This document shows, piece by piece, positions 27,438 to 38,823 of a stretch of DNA of 64,000 nucleotides. The first letter of the stretch is position 1; the number at the start of each line of letters is the position of its first letter. The DNA is taken from NCBI GenBank assembly GCA_029931535.1, contig JAQPZY010001498.1, forward strand, positions 934,001 through 998,000. The letters run 5' to 3'. The notes beneath the pieces are model-generated. The model was not told the origin of the DNA. It saw nothing but the letters and a program-made list of their open reading frames with translations, and did not search any database. The position numbers and the translations under genes were made by a program. The stretch comes from Margaritifera margaritifera (taxonomy: Eukaryota; Mollusca; Bivalvia; Unionida; Margaritiferidae).

Positions 27438-28314
27438 CAAGTAGTAGTAGTAGTACAATTCTTGAACTCTATATACATCTTCAAACAATAGATATGTGAT
27501 TATGTGATGTGCATTTATTTATGGGGAAAAAAAGAGTTAATGGTATAATTTAAATTGTCATTTCCAAATAAAAGAGCGCGAAAGTCGAACTGAACTGAGT
27601 ACACCTTAATTTCTTAATTTCTAGCCGTTCACTGAAATTCGCGAACACACTATAATGAAAAGAGAACTCCAGCACTGAGGAAAGTCGGCCTAATTTTGCA
27701 CTGGCCCCTCTTTTTAAAACTTTACTGAACGTTTTGAGTGATAAATTTTACTGCAGATTGGGAAAAACTATCTAACATGTACCAATGCAGTCTTTTAGGC
27801 ACCCCCGCCCCTTTTTTTTTTCTTCTTCTTCTTCTTCCTTTTTTGGTCAGAATATCTTCAAGTCGGTGGTTCTTCCCTGACTCTTCCCGGTTTTTTTCCA
27901 CCAAAATATACTGGCCGCCATATATAATCTAACATGTCGCTGAAAAATGGCGTTAAACCACACAAAACCAAATCAGGAGCGAGCAGCTATTTACAGATGG
28001 GGTAAAGGACATTTCAGCGACCTTCTCGTGTCAGTTTTGGTGAAAATGGAAATGTTTAATATCTTATTATGAAACAAAACATTGTTTTCTGATGAGATAT
28101 GCATGAAAAAAATTTGAAGGAGTTGAAGAAAAAAAAAATAATGTCGTTGCTTAGTTAAAGGACAAATGCTAGATTCGCCCAAACTCAGAAAATCTGACTA
28201 AAGTTTCGCAAAAGTTTGGTTTGCTAAGTGACTGATTTTGTTAAAAAAAATTATAATACATATTCTCATTGCAGCAGCGACAATTACTTAAAAAGGAAAA
28301 AAAAAAATCTCTGT

Positions 28315-28385
28315 TGCATCGGCCGGGAATCGAACCCGGGCCGCCCGCGTGGCAGGCGAGCATTCTACCACTGAACCACCGATGC
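28315..28385 (-). tRNA. tRNA-Gly (anticodon GCC)
   Basis: 71 nt, read on the minus strand. Acceptor stem GCATCGG pairs perfectly with CCGATGC, discriminator A, D arm GTTCAGTGGTAGAA, anticodon loop CTGCCAC (GCC), variable and T arms with GGTTCGATTCC. Only a few bases differ from animal cytosolic tRNA-Gly(GCC). A run of T follows the 3' end on the minus strand, as expected for a Pol III terminator. It looks functional. Confidence 0.93.
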
Positions 28386-28794
28386 TTATGTTATAAAGCC
28401 ACTGAAAGACAAAACCTGACGTAATCTTTCGTATTAGAAGTGAAACGTAAACGTGTTCTGAACAGACAAATGCAGTCTAATACAATGAGCCCGATAAATC
28501 AGACCCAAAACCATACTGATACTGATGGATGGTTTTGGACCTAAACCGTGCATCACATCACTATCAATACAGGTTTGGGGGCTGATTTATCGGACTACAG
28601 TACAATATCATAGGATGTTTGTAGGGGGCAACAAGAAAGATATAGGTGAGAGAGAGAGGGACAGAGACAGAGACAGAGAGGAGTAAATCAAATTTTGCAA
28701 GACACTGAATTTATTTTGCACTGAACGCCCATACATATGTTGATCCTCGGGATATCTGACGATGTATTTTCTATATGGAAAGGCGTTAAAGCAT

Positions 28795-29230
28795 TCCTAT
28801 TTTCACAAATGTGAAATTCTCTTATGTGGAAAAACTATTTCAGATATGTGAAAAATACTTTTACATATACAGGATTATTTTATATATGTTACTTATTGCA
28901 CACATGTCTAATCCTTTCCTCAAATTTGAAAAAGAATTTCACATATATGAAATTCTTTTTTTTACATAGGTAAAATTAATCATTTATTTCCCATATGTGA
29001 AAAACTATTTTACATATGTGAAATTATTGTTCACATATGCGAAATAAAGTTGAATTATTTCAGATAAGTGTTAAAAATTTTCGCATATTTAAAAAAAAAT
29101 AGAGATGTGAAATAAATGCTTATGTGAAAAACTATTTCGCATTATTGTATGCAAAATTCTTTTTCACATATGTGAAATGAGGTCAATTTATTTCATATAT
29201 AAAGTTTATTTTTACAAATATTTCAGTATG
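28795..29230. repeat. Array of TTTCACATATGTGAAA palindromes
   Basis: Variants of the palindrome CACATATGTG with flanking TTT/AAA occur about every 25-40 bases, linked by AAAACTATTT-type spacers. No coding sense. Confidence 0.85.
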
Positions 29231-29442
29231 TGAAGAAACAAAAAAAAAAAGGTACAATGGTTTGCCATATTCGGATAGGTCGACTGAGATATATCTGCAA
29301 TGTGTTTTTGTATATAGATATTACTGTAAACACCTGATAGTATGATGTTCAGAAATGAGTAATTATTGAAAGACGTAAGACTCGAGGCATCTTGCCTATA
29401 AGGTTCGGACGCTACAGACATAGTTCAAGTTCTCAGTACCTA

Positions 29443-29707
29443 CAGGGCCGGCGCAAGGGTTTTGGGCGCAGTAGGCGAACCTTCAGTCTTGCGCCCCCCC
29501 CCCCCCCACTCCAAATAACTTTCGAAAATGAATATTGTACATTTATTCTTTCCTTCTGTTTTACTCTTTCTATTTTTAGACGCTTATTATCTTCTATTTG
29601 ACGCTATTTCTCTTTCTTTTCTTATTTATTCAATTTGTTTGCCCCCTCCCCCCAATTTTGCCGCCCTATACGACCGCTTAGTTTGCCTAGCGGTTAAACC
29701 GGCCCTG
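29443..29707. mobile_element. hAT-like MITE, 265 bp
   Basis: Begins CAGGGCCGGCGCAAGG and ends AACCGGCCCTG, flanked by AGTACCTA and AGTACCTG (8-bp target duplication with one difference). Poly-C tracts lie near both ends. No transposase. Confidence 0.82.
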
Positions 29708-30049
29708 AGTACCTGAAAATTATTCTGCTGCCTTGTTTATAAGCAACATGTTCCCCGTATCTACAAAAGAGGTGGATCACTGCAAAACAGACGAATGACT
29801 GGGATATGATCTAGACTCCATCATGAAAGAAGGGCCCGTTGTTTTTTTTTTTTTGTTTTTTTTTATTTTATTTGTTACTAACTTATTGCTTCATACTGAT
29901 GATGGCATTTTGCTATGGCAGTTTCATGTGGTTATCAAGGTGCCGATCTCAGATCGGTGCAGAATTAAATTGTTAAATGTATATTTTTGGGTATACACAA
30001 CACGGGCTTACATATACAGACATTTTCTGCTCAAACAAAATAAATATCC

Positions 30050-30555
30050 TAATTTTCTTTGCAAACTAATTTATTTTTGCCGCAAAAAAAAAAAATATTT
30101 TTCACAAATAAATTGTACTTGACACGAAAAAAATACTTTCTGTGGCAAATTAAATTATTTCGTCCGCACATACAATTAAAGTCAGAGTTGTCTCCGCTGA
30201 CTTAATATCTTCTCCGCGCCATAGAATTACTGCCATAAATTTCTCCGCGAATTAAATGATATTCGCCGCGAAGTAAATTATCATCGCTTCTAGTGAAATT
30301 ATTTCGATGAAAAATATATCTTCCACCGTATGATAATATCACTGATATTAAATATGATACATTTGACCTTTGACTTCCCTCCCAGGGATCCCAGAGCAGG
30401 GAGACAAAAAAATACCCCTCTTAAGCATGGGTACTATAAGCACAAATAATAACCAAATTTGGTAAATTTCTACCAAGCGGTTTAGTAAGAAATTGAGTTT
30501 CGAAAAGACAGACTGATGGAGGGTATTACAATAAGTTTCAGCGTGGAGATACTAC
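30050..30555 (+). repeat. Dispersed repeat, left arm of inverted pair
   Basis: Contains GACCTTTGACTTCCCTCCCA, CAGAGCAGGGAGAC, CAAATTTGGTAAATTTCTAC, AGACTGATGGAGGG and CAGCGTGGAGATACTACTAC, and an array of CTCCGCG/TCGCCGCG-AATTAAAT units. The reverse complement of all these, in order, is at 34160-34850. Confidence 0.8.
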
Positions 30556-31593
30556 TACTACTAACAATAATAATAAAAACAATAATTAGGGCTACTTCGA
30601 TGGCTCACCATCGCAAATCCCCAAGCTTTTTACTGCGTATTTCGCCACCCACCATCCCCTCTCGCCTACCATTTCACATATGCCAAATACTACACCTTCA
30701 CCCCAGACAATGACCCAAGGTTATCATGCAAAATATGTAACGTGTATGATGTGTCTTTCTGCCATGACTGCATACATAAAGTTTGGTCAGAAAACATTTG
30801 AAAATGTCATTGTAATTAAAATTTTGTTGTGCATTACACCTTGGAGTACCCAAACCCCACCCCGACCAGGGCCTTAGGGGCGGGAACTAAGAGTGGCAAC
30901 CACATCTAAAATGGTTACAAGGGCAATATAAGTACACATTTTCTTGAGAGTAGAATATGTGGTAATGGACACAGGGACGTACAAACGGTCGGACTCATGC
31001 AAAGACAGATGGAGGGTTTTACAATATCCCAGGCTTGTCGCTTAAGCATGGGGATACTACTACTACTATTACTACTACTAATAATAATAAAAACAATGAG
31101 TATTGTCATTATTATTATTATTTTAAAACAGTGCCAAAAATATTAATAATACAATAAATATGACAGGTTTTCAAGCTTTTTGGAGTCTGTTTGTAATACT
31201 ATGGCTCATGAGAGAGAAATCTGTAAGAGCAAAATTAAATTTAAAAAAAAAAAAACCCAAAACAAACGGGTCTTTCTTACATGCATACTGGGAACATGTT
31301 GATTGTATACAAACTGTAGAAAGAATTTCAGTTACTGAGAACTTAAACTATGGCTGTAGTGACCGAACCATAAAGGCAACGTGCCTCGAAAATTACCTCT
31401 TTCAATAATTTTTGATTTATGAATCATTTATTACTTTGAATACAATAATACAATTTGCTCCCTCTAAACTATCGTCTTTATTGACAATATAATTTACATA
31501 CATAAATACATTGCAGATATACACAAGCATCGGCAAATAGGTATGGTCATCAGACCAATGTGCTCTCAATATCAACATAAATATAGTATAAAA

Positions 31594-31626
<33 letters not shown>

Positions 31627-31839
31627 TCGTTCCCCATCTAAGATCCAAATACTGTACTTCACTATCATTACCTTGTCGACACGTAATGCAATTCAAAGTT
31701 CAAACCCAAACATCGTATGTTCCGGTGTTACCACTCAGCTTCGATGGAGTACATAGGGCTGCCACCTATAATGTGTTTTAAGGAACCGTTCCGTATTGAA
31801 TAGTAAAACGTAGCGTTCTAATATGTCAATTTCTTATAG

Positions 31840-32127
31840 GCTTACAAATGTGTTCCGTATCTTGGAGCATGATTTACGTGGCTTACAAATGTGTTCCGTA
31901 TCTTGGAGCATGATTTACGTGGCTTACAAATGTGTTCCGTATCTTGGAGCATGATTTACGTGGCTTACAAATGTGTTCAGTATCTTGGAGCATGATTTAC
32001 GTGGCTAACAAATGTGTTCCGTATCTTGGAGCATGATTTACGTGGCTAACAAATGTGTTCCGTGTCATGGAATATGGTTTACGTGGCTAACAAATGTGTT
32101 CCGTATCTTGGAGCATGATTTACGTGG
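31840..32127 (+). repeat. 41-bp minisatellite, 7 units
   Basis: Seven near-identical units starting GCTTACAAATGTGTTCCGTA and ending CATGATTTACGTG. It stops about 80 bases before the inverted tRNA-Gly relic. Confidence 0.93.
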
Positions 32128-32208
32128 CGCTTCGAATACTACATGTTAGGACATGTTGTGAACTACACTTTACGCCATGTTGTCTATTTCAGTATTTTGG
32201 TAGCGCGA

Positions 32209-32278
32209 GCATCTGTTGTTCAGTGGTAGAATGCTCGTGTGCCACGAATGCGGCTGGGTTCGATTCCCGGCCGATGCA
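32209..32278 (+). pseudogene. Decayed tRNA-Gly(GCC) copy, opposite orientation
   Basis: 70 nt on the + strand. The D arm (GTTCAGTGGTAGAATGCTCG), GCC anticodon and T arm (GGTTCGATTCCCGGCC) survive. The acceptor stem has a mismatch and the anticodon stem and variable region are altered (ACGAATG). Residual activity cannot be excluded since A and B boxes look intact. Confidence 0.75.
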
Positions 32279-32610
32279 AGAAATTTTGTTTTTTATTATT
32301 ACTAATGATGAACTGATAGTCAATCTTGCACTGAGAATGTGCAATTACAATTTAAATAAAATGTTACTTCAATTCTGGAGCTGTATTATGCTGTATGTTT
32401 TAGAAGATTTAAAAAAAAAAAATACTATACGAACGGAATTTCTTGACATTAGTTTACATTCGCTACTTTTTATTTTACCTCTTTCATTTTGGAACATGAC
32501 TAGAATTTGTTTATTTTATGTCGAAGGAACTATTAAAAGTATTTGAATACTGTTAGCATGTATATGCCTATATATTTTATATTTACTTTGGGCCTTAGTA
32601 TCCCAATAGT
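32209..32610 (+). repeat. tRNA-Gly block, inverted partial copy
   Basis: From the + strand tRNA-Gly relic onward the sequence is, in reverse complement, the part of copy B between about 33450 and 33930 (for example GTTAGCATGTATATGCCTAT against the + strand TACATGCTAACAGTATTT of copy B). Together with copy B it forms a long imperfect inverted repeat around the (TA)n tract at 32753-32861. Confidence 0.7.
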
Positions 32611-32651
32611 CTGCATCTGCATTCTCGTCCACGTTTCACATACCTATTATT

Positions 32652-32700
32652 CAGGGCCGGATTAAGGTCATGAGGGGCCAAAGGTTATTAGGAGGGAAGG
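32652..32700. mobile_element. Left end of a hAT-like element
   Basis: CAGGGCCGGATTAAGG is like the terminus at 29443. No matching right end seen before the (TA)n tract at 32753. Confidence 0.4.
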
Positions 32701-32752
32701 TCGCTCAGCTGTTACTTCAATATGGACTGGAGAGCCTACAAAATATGAGGGC

Positions 32753-32864
<112 letters not shown>

Positions 32865-33282
32865 TTAATAATTAACCTATGGGCTGAGGTGGTAGAATAC
32901 GAGTCCAACCCTTTGACTTGTACAACAATGGCAGTAAAATATGTTTGGAAACACACGGTCCCTGGTTTTTTTTTAGTTAGTGATATACATGAATATCGAG
33001 CTAAGCCAAGAAAAGTGTTACCCCTTTTGCTTGTTACCTTTTGTTTTGGTTTTGGATCAGGTCGATAACGCACAAAGGGGTAACACATTTCCTGGCTTAG
33101 CTTGAGAATCATGAATATCATCTAACTATAACAAAGAGACTGCAAGACCCATATCCTTTCAAACATATTTTACTGCCATTACCGTACAAGTCTAAGAGTG
33201 GGACTCATGTTCTACCGCATTAGTTTAGTCCTTGTCCAAAAATACATAAAACACTTTATAACAGGCATTGTACTGAAATTAA

Positions 33283-33286
<4 letters not shown>

Positions 33287-33377
<91 letters not shown>

Positions 33378-33387
33378 TGTGTGTGTA
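33287..33387 (+). repeat. (TA)n(TG)n microsatellite in tRNA block copy B
   Basis: About 50 bp TA followed by about 45 bp TG. Confidence 0.97.
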
Positions 33388-33870
33388 TAAAGACAGAATC
33401 AATAACAGGTATGTGAAACGCAGACAAGAGTTCGAATGCAATGTATTGTAATATTAAGGCTCAAAGGAAATACATAGGTATTTACATGCTAACAGTATTT
33501 AAATACTTTTGATAGTTCCTTCGAAACAGAATTTTAGCAAAATCCATTCATATTCCAAAATACAGTTCTATAATAAGTTTTGAAAGAGGTAGAACAAAAT
33601 GTAGCGACTGTATACTTTTTTTTTTGGCGACAGAAAAATACTGTGAGTATAACATATACTCTGACTTTCAGCATAATAGAATTCAAGATTCGAATTAACA
33701 TTTTGTTTAAATTATAGTTCACATTCTCAGTGCACGAACAGCACTTTATTTATAGTAAGAAAAAAAAAATATTTGTCAAGTGATTGATTTTGTTAAAAAT
33801 AAGTTGGAATACATTTTCTCATTGCAGCAGCGACAATTACTATAAAAGTTTCTTTTTTAAAAATCGTTCA

Positions 33871-33930
33871 TGCATCGAACCCGGGCCGCCCGCGTGGCAG
33901 GCGAGCATTCTACCACTGAACCACCGATGC
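33871..33930 (-). pseudogene. tRNA-Gly(GCC) pseudogene with 11-nt deletion
   Basis: 60 nt. Identical over most of its length to the intact gene at 28315, but 11 bases of the T arm/acceptor region are missing. The break lies between two ATCG tetranucleotides of the intact gene, so the loss looks like a deletion between short direct repeats. The T stem cannot form. Confidence 0.88.
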
Positions 33931-34059
33931 TCACATTACCAATGGACGGAAAAAATCAATGTGGCTTAAAGTTAATAATTGCAGTGCCACGGAAAACATC
34001 TCAGGTCGCTTGAACACGATCGGCGCCAAGTGGTAACACCTGAACTTGTAAAGTCTGGG

Positions 34060-34110
34060 CAGTGGCGTAGGAAGAAATTCTGCCCCCCCCCCCTCCCAAA
34101 CACTTAATGA
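34060..34110. mobile_element. Left end of a hAT-like element
   Basis: CAGTGGCGTAGGAAGAAATT followed by a poly-C run resembles the 6680 element's terminus. I could not place the other end. Confidence 0.4.
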
Positions 34111-34159
34111 TGGGCCCTCCTCCCAATAAAAAAGGTGTTTGATGGGAATTTTGCTCTAA

Positions 34160-34850
34160 GTAATATTATTAGTGGCAATAGTAGTATCTCCACGCTGACA
34201 CGTATTCTGACAACCTCCATCGGTCTGTCCATCAGTATGTCTTTTCAATTTCCTACTAAACAGTTAGGAAGAAATTCACCAAACTTGGTAATTATTTTTG
34301 CTCCTGGTATCCATGCACAAGAGGGCTATTTTTTTTTTTTTTTTTTTTTCCTCTTTTCATTTTTGTCTCCCTGCTCTGGAATCACTGGGAGGGAAGTCAA
34401 CGGTCAAATGCACAAAAATTTAATATCAGTTACATTTTCGTACGGATTTCTATTGTTTTATTGAAACGATTTCATTCAAAAGGGATACTAATTTTCTTCG
34501 CGGTAAATATAATTAATTCGGGAAGGAAATTGTGATGATAATTTTATGCGCGAAGAAAATAATTTAATTCGCGGAGAAAACTATAGCAGTAATTTTTTGG
34601 CGCGCAGAAGATAATTAAGTTCGTGGACAAAACTCGGACAGTAATTTTATGTGTTGATGACACGGAAATTATTTTCTTTGCGTCGAATACAATTTATTTG
34701 CGAAAAATATTAGATTTCTTGCGGCAAAAAATAAATTACTTTGCGAAGAAAATTAGAATAGTAATTTTGTTTGAGCAGAAAAATATTTTGAACTTTTTTT
34801 TATTTGTGAAAATGAATAGGTATATTATTCCACAAAACTAGTAATTATGA
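34160..34850 (-). repeat. Dispersed repeat, right arm of inverted pair
   Basis: AGTAGTATCTCCACGCTGAC, CCTCCATCGGTCTGTCC, CACCAAACTTGG, GTCTCCCTGCTCTGG and GGGAGGGAAGTCAACGGTCA, then a run of TTCGCGGAGAAAA-type units: the reverse complement of 30050-30555. A shorter relative (TATGGCAGTTTCAGGTGG) is near 35790, matching 29920. Confidence 0.8.
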
Positions 34851-36019
34851 AAGTTGTACTTCTTGAATACATTCTGTATTTTACAAAAGTGGTTAGGGCG
34901 AAACTTCGTCTCCCAGAGGATATAACCTGGTGCGTGTTTTCACTGAATATTGATGAAAGCCGAAGCATGCCGGATAACCGAACATGCATACTTATTCTTT
35001 ATTACAATATTCAAAAAGTTGTTAAAGAATAAATACAAAAATGTCATCAATTCTTCTTTGTATCATCCTCAGTAATGTTACATAATTTGGATTAGAAAAA
35101 TCAAGAGAACTGTTTTCAATGATTTTTAACTTCTTTGTAATGACATATTTTCCTATTTGACGAAGAATTTTTTGTCATTTTGAAACACTGTTTTGTATCA
35201 AAATATCATTTCATTGTCTCAAAATACTATTTATTTCTGGAAATCTAGGTCGTTTTGTCGAAAAGTTACTTTTTATATCAATATAATTTTATTTTCTTGA
35301 AATACTTATCTTATTTTTCTTTATTTAATACATTTTTAGAAAAACTCTTTCGTTATTTAGAAATCTGTCTTTGTATTCTCGAAACGCTTTTTTGCTTTAT
35401 AGAAATCCTATTTCGCTTTCTGAAAGATTGTTACGTAATATTGAAATAAATACTGTATCATTTGAATAACGTGGCATGTATTCTTATTTTTAACGGTCCT
35501 ATTAAACTTAAACTTTGTATTAACTCTATACGAAGTTTCCTTTTTATTGAAATTGCAGTTTATTTGGTGTTTCGCGTAGTAATAGCCAAGCATAGTGCAT
35601 GCGTTCATCCACGGTGTTGCTCCGCGTTCAGGTGCGGAGTATGTTATTTCGGAATGTATTGAAACCATTTTGACGTAAATGTATACGAATTCCATATGAT
35701 AAAGCACACCCTGATTGGCCGCACCGACAAACTGACATTCAGGCGCAAAACTAACTTATTGTCTCATTTCTATGAAGGCATATTTTGTTATGGCAGTTTC
35801 AGGTGGCGGTGAAGATGTCAATCGCATGTCTTACATAGTATATTTTTGGTAGGATTAAATTCATAAAATCTATACAGAGCAAATTTGGGCAGTGACTTTA
35901 ATCTGGAGGGATTAGGCATGTACGATTTACTTCAAGTGTATACATTTGTAAACGGGGGTGGGGGTGGGTAACTAGATTTTCTAAAGCAAAATGTCACACA
36001 TGTACAACTATTTCTAGAA

Positions 36020-36325
36020 CCTGAAATACTTCCTCTACCCACTGCCACTTAGTTTGACCTGAACTACTTCCTCTACCCACTGCCACTTAATTTGACCTGA
36101 ATAACTTCTTCTACCCACTGCCACCTAATTTAACCTAAACTACTTCCTCTAGCCACTGCCACCTAATTTAACCTAAACTACTTCCTCTGCCCACTGCCAC
36201 CTAATTTAACCTAAACTACTTCCTCTTCCCATTGCCACTTAGTTTTACCTGAACTACTTGCTCTATCCACTGTCACTTAATCTGACCAGAACTACTTCCT
36301 CTACTCACAGCCACTTAATTTGACT
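36020..36325 (+). repeat. 38-bp minisatellite, 8 units
   Basis: Units of CTGAACTACTTCCTCTACCC + ACTGCCACTTAATTTGAC with point differences. Confidence 0.92.
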
Positions 36326-36384
36326 TTTTAAGCTTCTTTCTCAAATTAGAGGAGCCTTTAAAATTTTCGAAAGCTGCTGCTTGG

Positions 36385-37223
36385 AATCTTTTGCTTTGGT
36401 TTTGAATCAGGTCGATTATGCACAAAGGGGTCACACGTTTCTTGGGTTAGCTCGAGAATCATGTATATCATCAAACAAAGGGGTGTCAAACTCATTTGCT
36501 ATGGCGGACCAGATTTGATATAAATAATAATAAATAATAATGTTTGACACCCCTGATCTAACATTTACACTGTGACGGCAAAACCATGTGGTTTTAAACA
36601 TATTTTACTGCCATTGTTGTACAAGTCAAAGGGTTGGACTCATTTTCTACAACCTTAGTTTAGTGTTTTTCCCAAACTACACAAAACACATTTTATAACA
36701 GGCATCGTACTGAAATTAATATAAAATACATGAAGACGGTATCAATAACAGGTATGTGAAGCGAAGACATGAGTGCAGATGCAATGGATTGTGATACTAA
36801 GGCACAATGTAAATATATAGGCATTGACATGCAAACAGTATTGAAATATCTGATAGTTTTTTCGACATTAACTAAATAAAATCCATTCATGTTCCAAAAT
36901 AAAGTCTATATTAAGATCAGAACGATGCAGAATTGAAAAGTAGCGAACGTAAACTAATGCCAAGAAGTTCAGTTTATTTAAGTACTACTTTTTTTATACC
37001 GATAGATAAATACTTCAAGTGTCAATCTACTTAGGCTTACTGCATAATAGAGCTGAAGATGTGATCTAACATTTTGTTTTAATTGTAATTCTCATTCTCA
37101 GTGTAAGTGCACGAATGAAGAGCTTTATTAATAGTAGGAAAAACAAAAATACTTCCATTGGTCGGGAATCGAACCCGTCCGTCCGCGTGGTAGGCGAGCA
37201 TTATACCACTGAATCACCACTGC
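36385..37223 (-). repeat. tRNA-Gly block copy C
   Basis: Shares the copy B landmarks (GAATCAGGTCGATTATGCAC, ATATTTTACTGCCATTGTTG, TATAACAGGCATCGTACTGA) and ends at the degenerate tRNA-Gly copy. It lacks the microsatellite of copy B. Confidence 0.8.
37154..37223 (-). pseudogene. Degenerate tRNA-Gly copy (ACC in anticodon position)
   Basis: About 70 nt. Arms are recognisable but the acceptor stem is mismatched and the loop reads CTACCAC, giving ACC in place of GCC. It sits in the same relative place of a duplicated block as the other minus-strand copies. Confidence 0.8.
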
Positions 37224-37378
37224 TAACATTACCAAGCCTTGAAAGATATAACCTGGACTAAGAGCTACGTTAAACATCTCATGTGGTTTGAAATTTGAAT
37301 AGTGGGTTTAGCGATAATTTAATGCTAGTGCGGTACAGTATCCGGATCTTTCAAGGGGAAAAAAGAGATGGAAGCAAA

Positions 37379-37433
<55 letters not shown>
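37379..37433 (+). repeat. (GT)n(GA)n microsatellite
   Basis: GT repeats passing into GA repeats. A (CT)n tract of similar size lies at 31595-31627. Confidence 0.95.
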
Positions 37434-37435
<2 letters not shown>

Positions 37436-38441
37436 ATCTTTTTTTTTTTATATGAAATTTATTTTGATATTGAGAGCACATAGATCTGATGAAATTAGCT
37501 ATTTTGCGATGCAGTGGTATAAAGTAGGTCGACTGAAAAATATCTCAGATGTGTTTATGCACAGAAGGCTGGCATTTTATCAATTAAAAACGCCGAAAAT
37601 TTGCGAAAACATGAAATAAACGTATCTATACTACCAATATACACAATGAGTGGTGTACAAGCGAGACGCCACCCCTCCTAACTACTCGAATGTCGTCTCC
37701 CATCTTTAACTCACCTCTAAATCAAAAGAAGATTGAAAAACCTACACATATCTAATCAACAGACACTAATGTACTTACGCATAACTCTCGGTCGACCATG
37801 AATTTAAATCTAATCCGGCGAATCAGGCTTTCTTTTCGATATAACACATCATAAAGTCTTTCCACATGACTGCATCAGCGGGGAAGTCACCGAATGTAGA
37901 TTCAACCCTGTTGTAAATCAAGCGTTGGGCTCTAATGTTCGTACCGAACACGGTGCAGATTTTGTGTTATCTTTTATTATCCGGAAACTGTTTGAATTTC
38001 GATGACGTCTTCAACCGACTTTTGTACTGTCTACTGTCTGAATATTTAAGAAATGTTCTTCCTCTAGAAATTTGTACAAAATTGCTATATGATAAATTCT
38101 GAAATAAAAGTACGATAAATATTTGATTTTGAGATATTACTGTTAAGGTTCTTTTCAGCCAGTGGTACAATCGGCTACTTCCGCCTGATGGAGTTATGTA
38201 GAAAGACTTTATGATGGGTAATACGGAAAAGAAAGGCGGATTCGCCGGATTAGATTTTGATTCATGGTCGTCCGAGAGTTATGCGTAAGTACATTAGTGT
38301 ATGTTGAATGTATATGTTCTTTTGATTTTGAGTCGAGAAAAAGACGGAAGATGACAGTCCAATAGGAAGAGGCGATCGGCTCTCGCTTGAACTCCTTGTG
38401 TATATTGATAGTATAGATACAGTTAGTACGTGTTTTCTTGT

Positions 38442-38446
<5 letters not shown>

Positions 38447-38519
<73 letters not shown>

Positions 38520-38522
38520 TAT
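38447..38522 (+). repeat. (TA)n tract
   Basis: TA repeats with two AATA interruptions. Confidence 0.96.
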
Positions 38523-38713
38523 AGAGGATATTTTCTTTGCCTACGTTAATACCGGAGATATATCCGGTATTTACGCAGGAAAAGAAGAAATATCTTTTTA
38601 TTATGTACCAAACTTGCTTCTGAAACAAAGCTTTGAAGAATAATATCACTCTTCAACACACAACCACCACCCCTTTTTGTAAGTTCACTTCAATTTTCAG
38701 TTGCATTTATTCC

Positions 38714-38823
<110 letters not shown>

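Larger units (their letters stand above)
27000..28385 (-). repeat. tRNA-Gly block copy A (intact tRNA)
   Basis: Begins (+ strand reading) with TCTGGATCAGGTCTATTACG, continues with AACATATTTTA..CCGTTATTGTA and TATAAAAGGCATCGTA, and ends at the tRNA. The same landmarks recur at 33037-33930 and 36385-37223. Copy A is interrupted by MITE copy D (27301-27437). Confidence 0.75.
33037..33930 (-). repeat. tRNA-Gly block copy B
   Basis: Shares GGATCAGGTCGATAACGCAC, CATATTTTACTGCCATTACC, ATAACAGGCATTGTACTGAA and AATAACAGGTATGTGAA with copy C, plus the tail GCAGCAGCGACAATTACT with copy A. A (TA)n(TG)n microsatellite has expanded inside it (33287-33387). It ends in the 11-nt-deleted tRNA. Confidence 0.8.

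Noticed and set aside
32094..32546. 150-codon + strand frame
   Set aside because: It runs through the 41-bp repeat, the tRNA-Gly relic and a duplicated non-coding flank.
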